A stretch of 64,000 nt of DNA from Streptomyces hygroscopicus (GTDB lineage: Bacteria; Actinomycetota; Actinomycetes; Streptomycetales; Streptomycetaceae), in assembly GCF_026168105.1 (NCBI RefSeq), contig NZ_LBMW01000004.1, forward strand, positions 124,001-188,000, read 5' to 3'. The notes under the pieces are model-generated. The model was not told the origin of the DNA. It made no database searches and saw nothing but the letters and a program-made list of their open reading frames with translations. The position numbers and the translations under genes were made by a program. Below are positions 42,962 to 52,555 of the stretch, piece by piece. The number at the start of each line of letters is the position of its first letter. The first letter of the stretch is position 1.

Positions 42962-43069
42962 CCCCGTACCACCGCGTACGACTGCCCGGTCCCGGCAACT
43001 TCGGGGCCGGGCCCCGGCACCGGCACCCCGCACCGGCCGGCCTCGAATCGGCCTCCGAGAGAAGACCGC

Positions 43070-44056
43070 ATGCTCGCCTACACCGTGCGCCGCATCCTCG
43101 TCTCCGTACCCGTCCTGATCGTCTCCACGTTCGTCGTCTTCCTGGTCGTCGTCAACTCCGGCGACCCGGTCGCCAACTTCGCCACCTCCCGGCAGCCGGC
43201 CCCGAGCAAGGCGGCCGTCGCCGCGTTCGCCCGGCACATCCACGCCGACCAGCCGGTCGTCGAGCGCTACTGGAACTGGATCACCGGAGTCCTGCACGGC
43301 GACTTCGGCCCGTCCGTACAGTCCAACCTGGACATCGGGCACGACCTGTTCACCCGCTTCCGGGTGACCGTCACCCTGGTGGCAGCCGCGATGATCATCG
43401 CCCTGCTCCTTGCCGTGCTGTTCGGCGTGTTCAGCGCGATCCGCCAGTACTCCGTCGCCGACTACGTCATCACCTTCGTCGGCTTCCTGTTCCTCGCCAT
43501 GCCGGTGTTCTGGTTCGCCGTCCTGCTCAAACAGGCCGGAATCCGGTTCAACGAGAGCACCGGCAGCCAGTTCCTCGGCACGATCGGCGAGAAATCGCCG
43601 TACCTCGACGTCGACACCGCCTGGAACGAGTTCACGGACCGCATCGGCCATCTGGTCCTGCCCACGATCACCCTCGCCCTGGTCTCCTTCGCGTCCTGGA
43701 CGCGCTACACCCGCGCCTCCATGCTGGAGGTCCTCAGCAGCGACTACGTTCGCCTTGCACGTGCCAAGGGGCTGCGCCGCGGCAAGGTCATGACCCGCCA
43801 CGCCCTGCGCACTGCCCTCATCCCGCTCACCACCGTCACCGCGCTCGACATCGCGATCATCCTCGGCGGTGCCGTGGTCACGGAGACGATCTTCCAGTGG
43901 CACGGCATGGGCGAGATGCTGGTCCAGGCGGCCACGACCGTCGACGTCTACCGCACCATGGCGTGGCTGCTGCTGTCCGCCGTGGTCGTCATCGGGTTCA
44001 ACCTCGTCGCCGATCTCCTCTACGCCGTACTCGACCCGAGGATCCGCTATGACTGA
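43070..44056 (+). CDS. Oligopeptide ABC transporter permease, DppB/OppB type
   Basis: 328 residues, six transmembrane segments. MLAYTVRRILVSVPVLIVSTFVVFLVVVNSGDP at the N-terminus is the family hallmark; the EAA loop for contact with the ATPases reads YVRLARAKGLRRGKVMTRHALR. It forms half of the membrane channel with the next gene product. 108 bases follow the binding-protein gene; its stop overlaps the start of the next permease by eight bases. Confidence 0.95.
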   Translation: MLAYTVRRILVSVPVLIVSTFVVFLVVVNSGDPVANFATSRQPAPSKAAVAAFARHIHADQPVVERYWNWITGVLHGDFGPSVQSNLDIGHDLFTRFRVTVTLVAAAMIIALLLAVLFGVFSAIRQYSVADYVITFVGFLFLAMPVFWFAVLLKQAGIRFNESTGSQFLGTIGEKSPYLDVDTAWNEFTDRIGHLVLPTITLALVSFASWTRYTRASMLEVLSSDYVRLARAKGLRRGKVMTRHALRTALIPLTTVTALDIAIILGGAVVTETIFQWHGMGEMLVQAATTVDVYRTMAWLLLSAVVVIGFNLVADLLYAVLDPRIRYD

Positions 44057-44969
44057 CATCCGGGCACACGGGTCCGCAGGCACCGAAGTGCCGGGCGCCG
44101 AGCGCGAGTTCACCGTCCGGCAGCGCAGCCAGACCCAATTGGTCCTGCGCCGCTTCCTGCGCCACCGGGCCGCCATGATCAGTCTGGTCGTCTTCGCGCT
44201 GATCGTGGTGTGGGCGTTCATCGGCCCGCACCTGTGGCACTACTCGTACCAGAAGTACACCCCGGACAATTCTCAAGCCCCGTCCTGGAAACATCCGTTC
44301 GGCACCAACGCTTCGGGGTACGACGCCTACGCCCAGGTCATGCGCGGCACGCAGACCTCGCTGAAGATCGCCATCCTGATCGCCCTCGGGTCGACCCTGG
44401 TCGGCGCGGTGTGGGGGGCCATCGCGGGCTTCTACCGGGGCCTAGTCGACGCCGTCATGATGCGCATCGCCGATCTCGTCCTGACGCTGCCACTGTTCGC
44501 CATCGCCCTGGTCATCTCCTCCCGCAGCGGCGGCTCCTGGTACTGGATCGCGGTCGTCATCGCCGGGTTGACCTGGGCATATGTATCCCGAGTGGTGCGT
44601 TCCACCGTGCTGTCGCTGAGGGAGAAGGAGTTCGTGGAGGCGGCCCGGGCGCTCGGCGCCTCCGATGCGCGGATCATCTTCCGGCATCTGCTGCCGAACG
44701 CGCTGGGTCCGATCATCGTGAACGCGACCGTGCTGGTGGCCACCGGCATCCTCACCGAGACCGCGCTGTCCTTCCTCGGCTTCGGCGTTCAGCCGCCCGA
44801 CACCTCCCTGGGGCTGCTGGTCGCCCAGGCGCAGACGGCGGTCGACACCCGGCCCTGGCTCTTCTACATCCCCGGCGCGTTCATCATCGCCATCGCCCTG
44901 ACCATCAACTTCATCGGCGACGGGCTGCGCGACGCCTTCGACCCCCGGCAGCAAAGGGTGCGACAGTGA
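44049..44969 (+). CDS. Oligopeptide ABC transporter permease, DppC/OppC type
   Basis: 306 residues. A cytoplasmic N-terminal tail ([21 protein letters not shown]) precedes six transmembrane segments; the EAA loop is [24 protein letters not shown], with the typical [20 protein letters not shown] near the end. The start at 44049 lies inside the end of the preceding permease gene, so translation is coupled. Its stop overlaps the GTG start of the next gene. Confidence 0.95.
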   Translation: MTDIRAHGSAGTEVPGAEREFTVRQRSQTQLVLRRFLRHRAAMISLVVFALIVVWAFIGPHLWHYSYQKYTPDNSQAPSWKHPFGTNASGYDAYAQVMRGTQTSLKIAILIALGSTLVGAVWGAIAGFYRGLVDAVMMRIADLVLTLPLFAIALVISSRSGGSWYWIAVVIAGLTWAYVSRVVRSTVLSLREKEFVEAARALGASDARIIFRHLLPNALGPIIVNATVLVATGILTETALSFLGFGVQPPDTSLGLLVAQAQTAVDTRPWLFYIPGAFIIAIALTINFIGDGLRDAFDPRQQRVRQ

Positions 44970-46087
44970 CGACCACGAGCAGTGAGGGAGTGCAGGCGGG
45001 CGCCGCCACGGACGCGGTTCTCGAAGTCGACGGTCTCGGTGTGGAGTTCCCCACGGAGGACGGGATCGTACGGGCCGTACGCGGTGTCGGCTACCGGCTG
45101 GGCCCGGGCGACTCGCTGGGGATCGTCGGCGAGTCCGGGTCGGGGAAGTCCGTCACCGCCATGGCCGTGATGGGGCTGCTGCCGGCCAGTGCCAGGGTGC
45201 GCGGCTCGGTGCGTTTCGAGGGCACCGAACTGCTCGGACTGTCCGACGCGCGACTGTCGGACATCCGAGGCAGCGGTATCGCGATGATCTTCCAGGATCC
45301 GATGACCTCCCTCAATCCCGTCTACACCGTCGGCTACCAGATCATCGAGACCCTCAAGCGGCACAACCCGGAGTTGAAGGCCCGGGCCGCCCGTGCGCGC
45401 GCGGTCGACCTCCTGGGCACGGTCGGCATCCCCGGCCCCGAGCGCCGCATCGACAGCTACCCGCACGAACTGTCGGGCGGTATGCGTCAGCGAGTCGTCA
45501 TCGCCATCGCCATGGCCAACGACCCGGACGTGATCATCGCCGACGAACCGACCACCGCGCTGGACGTGACCGTGCAGGCGCAGATCCTCGACGCGCTGGA
45601 GACCGCCCGGGCCGAGACGGGCGCCGCACTCGTCCTCATCACCCACGATCTGGGCGTGGTGGCCGGCCACACGGACCGGGTGGCGGTGATGTACGCGGGC
45701 CGGATCGTGGAGAGGGGCTCGGTCGAGGACATCTTCTACACCCCGCGCATGCCCTACACCCTTGGTCTGCTCGGCTCGCTGCCCCGGCTCGACCGTGAGG
45801 AGGAACGTCTCACCCCGATCACCGGATCGCCGCCCTCGCTGCTGAACCTGCCACCCGGCTGCCCGTTCTCCCCCCGCTGCCCGATGCGGCGGGAGGCCTG
45901 CGACCGGGAGGAGCCGTCGCTCGGTCCGGCCGGGCACGAGGGCCATCTCAGCGCCTGCCACTTCGCCGGCGAACTCGTCGACACCGACCCCGGGGAGGTC
46001 TTCGACGCCGTGGGCGCCGACTCCGAGGCCCTGGCCCGTTTCGCCGACACGACTTCCACCGGGAACCCCGAGGAGGACTCCGTATGA
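44966..46087 (+). CDS. Oligopeptide ABC transporter ATP-binding protein, DppD type
   Basis: 373 residues. Walker [21 protein letters not shown]-loop [12 protein letters not shown], signature [15 protein letters not shown], Walker [13 protein letters not shown] and the switch His in [12 protein letters not shown] are intact. The C-terminal [14 protein letters not shown] is the oligopeptide-transporter Cys motif, possibly an Fe-S cluster as in DppD. GTG start at 44966 overlaps the previous stop, and its own stop overlaps the ATG of the next gene. Confidence 0.96.
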   Translation: MTTTSSEGVQAGAATDAVLEVDGLGVEFPTEDGIVRAVRGVGYRLGPGDSLGIVGESGSGKSVTAMAVMGLLPASARVRGSVRFEGTELLGLSDARLSDIRGSGIAMIFQDPMTSLNPVYTVGYQIIETLKRHNPELKARAARARAVDLLGTVGIPGPERRIDSYPHELSGGMRQRVVIAIAMANDPDVIIADEPTTALDVTVQAQILDALETARAETGAALVLITHDLGVVAGHTDRVAVMYAGRIVERGSVEDIFYTPRMPYTLGLLGSLPRLDREEERLTPITGSPPSLLNLPPGCPFSPRCPMRREACDREEPSLGPAGHEGHLSACHFAGELVDTDPGEVFDAVGADSEALARFADTTSTGNPEEDSV

Positions 46088-47154
46088 GCGCTCCCGTGCA
46101 GGCCGCCGCACCGCTGCCCCCGCTTCCCGGCCACGGAGGCACCGGCGATCCCGTCCTGCAGGTCCGCGATCTGGTCAAGCACTTCCCGGTCATGTCCCGG
46201 GGCGTCATCCGCCGGCGCGTGGGCGACGTCCATGCCGTGTGCGGAGTCTCCTTCGACCTGTACGAGAACGAGACCCTGGGCCTGGTGGGGGAGTCGGGCT
46301 CGGGCAAGACGACGATCTCGCGTACGGTGCTGGGACTGGAGAAGGCGACCTCGGGGCAGGTCCGCTATCGCGGGCAGGAGCTGACCGGCCTGACGAGGCG
46401 TCGGATGCGGCCGCTACGGCGTGAACTGCAGATCGTGTTCCAGGACCCGTACGCCTCCCTGGACCCGCGGATCTCCGTGCACGAGATCGTCGCCGAGCCG
46501 CTGCGCATCCACGGCCGCTACGGGCCCGGCGCGCCCGACGAGGTGCGCGAACTTCTGCGCCTGGTCGGCCTCCACCCCGAGCACGGCAACCGCTTCGCGC
46601 ACGAGTTCTCCGGCGGCCAGCGCCAACGCATCGGCATCGCACGGGCGTTGGCTCTGCGCCCGCAGGTGATCGTCCTGGACGAGCCGGTGTCCGCGCTGGA
46701 CGTGTCCATCCAGGCGGGCATCCTCAACCTGCTGATGGACCTGCAGAGCGAACTGGGGCTGTCCTTGCTCTTCGTGGCCCACGATCTGTCGGTGATGCGG
46801 CATGTGGCCGGACGGGTCGCCGTCATGTATCTGGGCCGCCTGGTGGAGATCGCCCCCGCGCGTGAACTGTTCGCCCGCCCTGCTCATCCGTACACCCAGG
46901 CTCTCGTCTCGGCGATCCCCCTGCCCGACCCCCGCAAGGAACGGGCCCGCACACGCATCACGGTCCAGGGCGACGTCCCCAGCCCGATCCGCCCGCCGAG
47001 CGGCTGCCGCTTCCGAACCCGCTGTCCGAAGTTCGCGAACCAGCTGACCGAGAGCCAGCGCACCTCCTGCGTCGAGCAGGTGCCGGAGCTGATCGACCGG
47101 GGCGGCGGGAACCCGGTCGCCTGCCACTACGCGGAGACGGTCGTGCTGCTGTAG
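46084..47154 (+). CDS. Oligopeptide ABC transporter ATP-binding protein, DppF type
   Basis: 356 residues. Walker [21 protein letters not shown]-loop [13 protein letters not shown], signature [15 protein letters not shown], Walker [15 protein letters not shown] and [11 protein letters not shown] are all present. The C-terminal [13 protein letters not shown] supplies the Cys motif. ATG at 46084 in an ATGA overlap with dppD. It pairs with the DppD product as the heterodimeric motor. Its last 28 bases overlap the end of a gene on the opposite strand. Confidence 0.96.
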   Translation: MSAPVQAAAPLPPLPGHGGTGDPVLQVRDLVKHFPVMSRGVIRRRVGDVHAVCGVSFDLYENETLGLVGESGSGKTTISRTVLGLEKATSGQVRYRGQELTGLTRRRMRPLRRELQIVFQDPYASLDPRISVHEIVAEPLRIHGRYGPGAPDEVRELLRLVGLHPEHGNRFAHEFSGGQRQRIGIARALALRPQVIVLDEPVSALDVSIQAGILNLLMDLQSELGLSLLFVAHDLSVMRHVAGRVAVMYLGRLVEIAPARELFARPAHPYTQALVSAIPLPDPRKERARTRITVQGDVPSPIRPPSGCRFRTRCPKFANQLTESQRTSCVEQVPELIDRGGGNPVACHYAETVVLL

Positions 47155-48179
47155 GCGTCCCGGAGCGCCTTGTACGGGTACGGGGTCAGGCGGCTCTCGT
47201 ACTGGAGCCGGCGGCTGAAGCCGGCCCTGACTGCGGTGAGCGGCGCGTGACGGGTGATGATTCCGGCGGCGACGGGCGGGACGCCGTCGGGGCGCGCCCC
47301 CTCGGCACATGCGCGCACAAAGGCGTCGCGCTCCTGCCGGTCGTACCCGTACAGGGCCGTCACCAGCCAGTTCACGAGATACGCGGCCATGTATGCGTGG
47401 TCGTAGCCGTGGTGCCGGTCGAAGAAGCCTCGTTCCTCGGGCGCAAGCCGGAAGCGGGAGGAGAGGGCGAGCCCGAAGTCGGCGAGGTAAAGGCGGTGCC
47501 CGTCGGTGAGTACGTTCTCGAAGTGGGCGTCGAAGTGCAGGACGCCCCGTGCCCGAAGGAGGTCGGCGCTGCCCTTGAGCTGCCGCTCCACCAGAGCGCA
47601 GGCGCTGTCGGGGTCGCCCGACGCGAGCTGGGTGCCGAGCCAGTCGTGGAGGGTGTGCGGTACGTACTCCAGGAACAGGGCCACACTCGCCGAGGCCGTG
47701 CGCAGCGCCTCGATCCGGTCGCGTACCTGTGAGGCGCCGCTCCAGAAGGCGACCACCCGTTCAACGTCGGCCAGCTCCTCGTGGAGTGGCTGAGGAGCGT
47801 CGGGCAGCACCCGCCAGTGGTGCATCAGCGGGAAGCCGGCGAAGTGACCGGCCAGCACCCAGCTCGTGGTCATCGTGTGCAGCGCCAGCTCGCGCCAGGC
47901 ACCGAAGCCGGGGCTGCCAAGGCCGTAGTGGCACATGGACGGGAGCCCGAAGAGGTTCGCGGTGGAGCGTACGTTCGCGGGCAGCCGCTCGACATCGGTC
48001 AGCGGAACGCGCTTGACGAAGACCTGTCTGCCGTCCACCTCGACCAGCAGGGACCGCCCGCCGATCCCGGCGCCGAGCGGGGTGCCCGACGCCACCAGGC
48101 CGGCGAGGTCGTGGTCGCTGACCAGGGCGAGGGCCGTGGCGATGTCACTGTGGGAGGCGAGGCGCGCGGCATGGGACAT
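47127..48179 (-). CDS. Protein-kinase-like phosphotransferase
   Basis: 350 residues. The C-lobe of a kinase fold is clear: LFLEYVPHTLHDWLG, then the catalytic loop GVLHFDAHFENVLTD (HxDxHxxN, as in aminoglycoside/choline-kinase-type enzymes) and the metal-binding LYLADFGLALS (DFG). The N-lobe carries a Lys strand (RQVFVKRVPLTDVERL). A Trp/His-rich insert (HHWRVLPDAPQPL) and the C-terminal SRRLQYESRLTPYP are not typical of Ser/Thr kinases. The target is unknown. Its 3' end overlaps the dppF gene by 28 bases tail to tail, so their transcripts must interfere or be antisense to each other. Confidence 0.8.
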   Translation of the reverse strand: MSHAARLASHSDIATALALVSDHDLAGLVASGTPLGAGIGGRSLLVEVDGRQVFVKRVPLTDVERLPANVRSTANLFGLPSMCHYGLGSPGFGAWRELALHTMTTSWVLAGHFAGFPLMHHWRVLPDAPQPLHEELADVERVVAFWSGASQVRDRIEALRTASASVALFLEYVPHTLHDWLGTQLASGDPDSACALVERQLKGSADLLRARGVLHFDAHFENVLTDGHRLYLADFGLALSSRFRLAPEERGFFDRHHGYDHAYMAAYLVNWLVTALYGYDRQERDAFVRACAEGARPDGVPPVAAGIITRHAPLTAVRAGFSRRLQYESRLTPYPYKALRDAYSSTTVSA

Positions 48180-48278
48180 GAATCCACGTTATGCAGACCT
48201 GCCGCCCGCAAGCGGCGCGGAAGCGCAGGAGGACAAGGCGCGGCAGGAGTTCGATGACGTCCACGGGACGACCGTGGA

Positions 48279-48306
48279 AGGGTCCCCGTCCGCGGGCGGG
48301 GACCCT
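48279..48306 (-). terminator. Terminator after the M20 dipeptidase gene
   Basis: AGGGTCCCCG (48279-48288) pairs perfectly with CGGGGACCCT (48297-48306) across an eight-base loop, 20 bases past the stop of the M20 gene on the reverse strand. Confidence 0.75.
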
Positions 48307-48325
48307 CTGCCGAGGGCAGAGCGGC

Positions 48326-49681
48326 TCAGCTCGCCGCGTAGTTGCGCAGGAACATCGCCTCCGCGACCGACAGACGCTCCAGCTCCTGCGGGGACACGCT
48401 CTCGTTGACCGCGTGGATCTGCGCCTCCGGCTCGCTCAGACCGATCAGGAGGATCTCCGACTGGGGGTAGAGCGAGGCGAGAGTGTTGCACAGCGGGATG
48501 GAACCGCCCTGGCCCGCGTACTGCATCTCCTGGCCCGGGTAGGCCACCGCCATCGCCTCGGCCATCGCCGCGTACGCCGGGCTGGAGGTGTCCGCGCGGA
48601 ACGCCTGCCCCTGCCCGATCTGCTCCGTGCGCACCCGGGCGCCCCACGGCGTGCGTGTCTCCAGGTGGGCCCGGAGCAGCTTGGTGGCCTCGGCGGCGTC
48701 CACGCCCGGCGGCACCCGCAGGCTGATCAGCGCGCGTGCACTCGCCTGGACCGACGGGGTCGCGCCCACGACCGGCGGGCAGTCGATGCCGAGGACGGTC
48801 ACGGCCGGGCGCGCCCAGATGCGGTCGGCGACCGAGCCGGAACCGATCAGCTCCACCCCGTCGAGTACCTTCGCGTCCTTGCGGAACTGGTCCTCGGCGT
48901 ATTCGATGCCATCCCACCGGGTTGCATGGGTCAGCCCGTCGACGGTCGTCGTACCGTCCTCGGCCCGCAGCGAGTCCAGCACGCGGACCAGCGCGGCCAG
49001 CGCGTCGGGCGCAGCCCCGCCGAACTGACCGGAGTGCAGATTGCCCTCGAGCGTGTCGACCTGGACGCGGACCAGCGTCATGCCGCGCAGGGTGGTGGTC
49101 ACCGTCGGCAGTCCCGCGCGGAAGTTGCCCGCGTCGCCGATGACGATGGTGTCGGCCTTCAGCAGCTCCGGGTGTTCCTCGGCGTAGCGCTCCAGACCGC
49201 CGGTACCCATCTCCTCCGAGCCCTCGGCGATGACCTTGACGTGCACCGGGACGCCGCCGTTCGCCTTGAGCGCGCGCAGCGCGAGCAGGTGCATGATGAC
49301 GCCGCCCTTGCAGTCGGCGGTGCCGCGCCCGTACCAGCGGCCGTTACGTTCGGTCAGCTCGAAGGGCGGGGTGGCCCAGCGGGCCTCGTCGAGCGGCGGC
49401 TGCACATCGTAGTGCGCGTACAGCAGGACGGTCTTCGCGCCCTCCGGACCGGGCAGGTAGCCGTACACCGACTGCGTCCCGTCCGGGGTGTCCAGCAGTG
49501 CCACGTCCTGGAATCCCTCGGCGTGCAGGGCGTCGGCGACCCACCGGGCCGCGCTCTCGCTCTCGCTCCTCGGGAACTGGTCGAAGTCCGCCACCGATTT
49601 GAAGGCCACCAGTTCGGTGAGCTCCTCTTTCGCCTTCGGCATCAGCGAGGCGACGGTCTCGGCGACCGGATTCGACGACAT
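48326..49681 (-). CDS. M20 family dipeptidase
   Basis: 451 residues, zinc metallopeptidase of the M20/ArgE-DapE-CPG2 family. Zinc and catalytic sites: VLLYAHYDVQPP, GRGTADCKGGVIMHLLAL, the catalytic Glu-Glu in VIAEGSEEMGTGGLE, DTIVIGDAG and the C-terminal His in EAQIHAVNESV. The dimerisation insert holds NLHSGQFGGAAPDALAALV. It is cytoplasmic, with no signal peptide. It would split dipeptides such as those brought in by the oligopeptide ABC transporter encoded nearby (41147-47154), which makes a peptide-use neighbourhood. Confidence 0.94.
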   Translation of the reverse strand: MSSNPVAETVASLMPKAKEELTELVAFKSVADFDQFPRSESESAARWVADALHAEGFQDVALLDTPDGTQSVYGYLPGPEGAKTVLLYAHYDVQPPLDEARWATPPFELTERNGRWYGRGTADCKGGVIMHLLALRALKANGGVPVHVKVIAEGSEEMGTGGLERYAEEHPELLKADTIVIGDAGNFRAGLPTVTTTLRGMTLVRVQVDTLEGNLHSGQFGGAAPDALAALVRVLDSLRAEDGTTTVDGLTHATRWDGIEYAEDQFRKDAKVLDGVELIGSGSVADRIWARPAVTVLGIDCPPVVGATPSVQASARALISLRVPPGVDAAEATKLLRAHLETRTPWGARVRTEQIGQGQAFRADTSSPAYAAMAEAMAVAYPGQEMQYAGQGGSIPLCNTLASLYPQSEILLIGLSEPEAQIHAVNESVSPQELERLSVAEAMFLRNYAAS

Positions 49682-49875
49682 GGGGCACGCTCCTTGTGGG
49701 TGCGACGTAGTACTGATGAGTACTTCAGCTACGTGTGATCGTGTGGTGCGCGGGCGCGTACTGGTGTGCAGGGCGCCTACGCTGCCGATCCTGCCACAGC
49801 GGCCTGCGACGATGCCGCCGTAGGATGCGGGAGACAGGTGCGGCAGGCGGCTTGATCCGGGAGCAGTAGACCATC

Positions 49876-51111
49876 GTGAGCAGCGAGAACTCTTCGGCGG
49901 ACGGCGTGCAGCGGGTGTGGGACGTCGTCGTGGTGGGCGCGGGACCGGCGGGGGCCTCGGCCGCGTACGCGGCGGCCGTTGCCGGACGCAGCGTGCTCTT
50001 GCTGGAGAAGGCGGAGCTGCCCCGCTACAAGACGTGCGGCGGCGGCATCATCGGCCCCTCGCGCGACTGCCTGCCGCCCGGCTTCGAGCTGCCACTGCGC
50101 GACCGGGTGCACGCGGTCACCTTCTCGAACAACGGCCGTTTCACCCGTACCCGCCGCTCCAAGCAGATGCTGTTCGGGCTGATCAACCGCCCCGAGTTCG
50201 ACCAGCAGCTCGTCGAGCACGCACAGAAGGCGGGGGCGGAGTTGCGGACGGGCGTGACGGTCTCCCGCGTCGAGCAGCACGGCTCCGCCGTGCCGGACCG
50301 GCGGACCGTCGCCGTGATCCTGCAGGGCGGGGAGACGCTGCTGGCGCGCGCCGTCGTGGGCGCGGACGGCAGCGCCAGCCGGATAGGAGCGCACGTCGGC
50401 GTCAAGCTCGACCAGGTGGATCTGGGCCTGGAGGCGGAGATCCCGGTGCCGGGGACCGTCGCCGAGGACTGGAAGGGCCGGGTGCTCATCGACTGGGGAC
50501 CGATGCCGGGCAGCTACGGCTGGGTCTTCCCGAAGGGGGACACGCTGACGGTGGGCGTGATCTCCGCACGCGGTGAAGGCGCCGCGACGAAGAGGTACTT
50601 GGAGGACTTCGTGGCCCGGCTCGGACTGGCGGGCTTCGAACCGAGTTTTTCCTCCGGGCACTTGACCCGTTGCCGCGCCGACGACTCGCCCCTGTCGCGG
50701 GGGCGGGTGCTGGTGTGCGGTGACGCCGCGGGGCTGCTGGAGCCGTGGACCCGCGAGGGGATCTCGTTCGCCCTGCGGTCGGGGCGGCTCGCGGGGGAGT
50801 GGGCTGTGCGGATCGCGGAGGCGCACGATGCGGTGGACACGCGCCGGCAGGCCCTGAACTACGCGTTTGCGATCAAGGCCGGCCTGGGCGTGGAGATGAG
50901 CGTCGGCAAGCGGCTGCTGACGGCGTTCGAACGCCGCCCCGGTCTGTTCCACGCTGCCCTGACCGGATTCCGTCCCGCCTGGAAGGCGTTCAAGGACATC
51001 ACGCGGGGCTCCACGTCCCTGGGGGAGATCGTCCGTGACCGTCCGATCGCCCAACGCGCCCTGACTGCACTGGACAAGCGGCCCGCCGAGGGCGGCGAGG
51101 TCAGCTCCTGA
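49876..51111 (+). CDS. Geranylgeranyl-reductase-family FAD oxidoreductase
   Basis: 411 residues. The N-terminal FAD motif is VVVVGAGPAGASAAYAAAVAG. The family signature with Lys/Cys is PRYKTCGGGIIGPSRD, ADGSASRIGAHVG forms the second FAD site, and VLVCGDAAGLLEPWTREGISFAL (GDAAG) the third. Actinobacterial members reduce isoprenoid double bonds (for example the menaquinone side chain, MenJ-like) or act on polyketides. The C-terminal MSVGKRLLTAFERRPGLFHAA is usual. GTG start at 49876. Ends 11 bases inside the convergent deazaflavin-dependent gene. Confidence 0.9.
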   Translation: MSSENSSADGVQRVWDVVVVGAGPAGASAAYAAAVAGRSVLLLEKAELPRYKTCGGGIIGPSRDCLPPGFELPLRDRVHAVTFSNNGRFTRTRRSKQMLFGLINRPEFDQQLVEHAQKAGAELRTGVTVSRVEQHGSAVPDRRTVAVILQGGETLLARAVVGADGSASRIGAHVGVKLDQVDLGLEAEIPVPGTVAEDWKGRVLIDWGPMPGSYGWVFPKGDTLTVGVISARGEGAATKRYLEDFVARLGLAGFEPSFSSGHLTRCRADDSPLSRGRVLVCGDAAGLLEPWTREGISFALRSGRLAGEWAVRIAEAHDAVDTRRQALNYAFAIKAGLGVEMSVGKRLLTAFERRPGLFHAALTGFRPAWKAFKDITRGSTSLGEIVRDRPIAQRALTALDKRPAEGGEVSS

Positions 51112-51562
51112 CCGTGATCCGGAAGACGGGGTGGTCGGGGGCGGCCGCGATGATCTCCTCGTCGCTGGACTTGGCTGTGACCCCCTTGAAGTACTGGTTG
51201 ACCTCCCAGCCCCACTTCTCCAGATAAGTCCGCAGGACCGGGAGCTTCTCCTCGTCGGGAAGCTCCACTGCGATGATCTCGTGGACCTTGCGCCCCAGGC
51301 GCAGCTCCCCGCCGCCGGCGACGCGCATGTTGCGCACCCACTGGGAGTGCCCGCGGGCGGAGATGAGGTACTGCTCGCCCTCGTACGTGTGCGGATTGAC
51401 CGGGATGCGCTGCATCTGCCCGCTCTTGCGGCCGCGCACCGACAGCTCCACGGAGCCGGCGAGGCTGAACCCGTGCCGGGCCAGCCAGCCGACGATGTTG
51501 TTGAAGCGGACGGTCATCGGGCTGCCCTTGAGGTAGTAGGGCGACGAAGAAGACGACGACAT
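51101..51562 (-). CDS. Deazaflavin (F420)-dependent nitroreductase-family oxidoreductase
   Basis: 153 residues. NIVGWLARHGFSLAGSVELSV, then GRKSGQMQRIPVNPH, EGEQYLISARGHSQWVRNMRVAGGGELRLG and the C-terminal PDHPVFRI are the signature of the Ddn/DDN-like F420H2-dependent family. It would reduce a quinone, nitro compound or unsaturated substrate with F420H2. The start at 51562 gives an Ser-rich tail before the domain and has GGGGGTC upstream. Its promoter region holds several GAGAGC-type palindromes shared with the divergent TetR gene, so it is the probable target of that repressor. Confidence 0.88.
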   Translation of the reverse strand: MSSSSSSPYYLKGSPMTVRFNNIVGWLARHGFSLAGSVELSVRGRKSGQMQRIPVNPHTYEGEQYLISARGHSQWVRNMRVAGGGELRLGRKVHEIIAVELPDEEKLPVLRTYLEKWGWEVNQYFKGVTAKSSDEEIIAAAPDHPVFRITVRS

Positions 51563-51582
51563 GGTGACCCCCACCGGTTCGG

Positions 51583-51753
51583 GAGAGCGGCGCTCTCACC
51601 TCGATTTCGAGAGCAGTGCTCTCGCTCGAGAAGCAGTGTGGGGGAGATCGGTGATCCAAGGCAAGAGCACTGCTCTCTTTTTTGTGCGGCGCTCTCGCTG
51701 AGTGTCAAACAGCCAAAGAGTGAGCACCGCTCTGTAACGTGTGCACTGCTCTG
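51583..51753. repeat. Array of about six operator-like palindromes (GAGAGC-N3-GCTCTC)
   Basis: Perfect 15-base copies lie at 51583-51597 (GAGAGCGGCGCTCTC) and 51609-51623 (GAGAGCAGTGCTCTC), a one-mismatch copy at 51663-51677, and degenerate copies at 51682-51696, 51720-51734 and 51739-51753. The last four have centre-to-centre steps of 19, 38 and 19 bases. They fill the divergent gap between the deazaflavin oxidoreductase and TetR genes and fit a TetR-family operator array. The third copy is followed by six T residues and might also stop transcription. Confidence 0.8.
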
Positions 51754-51774
51754 GAATCGTGGCACACTGCCCGT

Positions 51775-52464
51775 ATGAGCACCCCACGAGGAGCCCGCGC
51801 CCGCGCCCGGATGGAAGTCACCGCCGCCATCAAGGACGAGGCGCGCAGACAGCTCGCCGCGGAAGGCGCAGCCCGACTCTCGCTCCGCGCCGTGGCCCGC
51901 GAACTCGGCATGGTCTCCTCAGCGCTCTACCGCTACTTCCCCAGCCGTGACGACCTGCTCACCGGGCTGATCATCGACGCCTACGACTCCCTCGGCGAGA
52001 CGGCCGAGGCAGCGGCGGCCGAGGCCGTCGACGCCACCTGGGCGCAGCGGTGGCTGGCCGTCTGCGAGGCCGTGCGCGGCTGGGCGCTCGCGCGTCCGCA
52101 CGAGTACGCACTGATCTACGGCTCCCCGGTGCCCGGGTATTCCGCGCCCGAGACCACCATCCCGGCGGCCAGCCGCGTGGGACTCCTCCTGATCGACATC
52201 GTGCGCGACGCGTACCGGCAGCGCGGCAACGCCCCCGCACCCCTGCCCGCGGAACTCGAACCCGAGGCCCGTCGCATGGCCGCCGACCTGGCCCCCGACC
52301 TGCCGCCGGAGGTGGTCACCGCCATGGTCGCCGCCTGGGCGCAGCTCTACGGACTGATCGGGTTCGAAGTGTTCGGCCAGTTCAACAAGGTGGTGGAGGA
52401 CCGCGAGGCGTTTTTCCGGCACGCGGCGGCCCGGCTTGCGCACGGTCTGATGGCGCCGCGGTGA
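51775..52464 (+). CDS. TetR family regulator with WHG-like C-terminal domain
   Basis: 229 residues. HTH: VTAAIKDEARRQLAAEGAARLSLRAVAREL, recognition helix MVSSALYRYFPSRDDLL. The C-terminal ligand domain has ARPHEYALIYGSPVPGYSAP, the pattern of the TetR_C/WHG group. The ATG at 51775 is used; no ribosome binding site is visible just upstream. The palindrome array at 51583-51753 lies directly in front of it, so it probably represses itself and the divergent oxidoreductase. The inducer is unknown. Confidence 0.92.
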   Translation: MSTPRGARARARMEVTAAIKDEARRQLAAEGAARLSLRAVARELGMVSSALYRYFPSRDDLLTGLIIDAYDSLGETAEAAAAEAVDATWAQRWLAVCEAVRGWALARPHEYALIYGSPVPGYSAPETTIPAASRVGLLLIDIVRDAYRQRGNAPAPLPAELEPEARRMAADLAPDLPPEVVTAMVAAWAQLYGLIGFEVFGQFNKVVEDREAFFRHAAARLAHGLMAPR

Positions 52465-52555
52465 GCACGACCGCGGGCGTACTCCCCGCGGAGTACACGT
52501 GATCACCTCACCCGGCCGACGTCGTTCCCGGCGGGGGACGTCTAGCGTGAACCCC

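Noticed and set aside
41159..44221. 1020-codon reverse-strand ORF across the peptide transporter genes
   Set aside because: It is antisense to three genes with clear family motifs; long shadow frames are expected at this G+C content.
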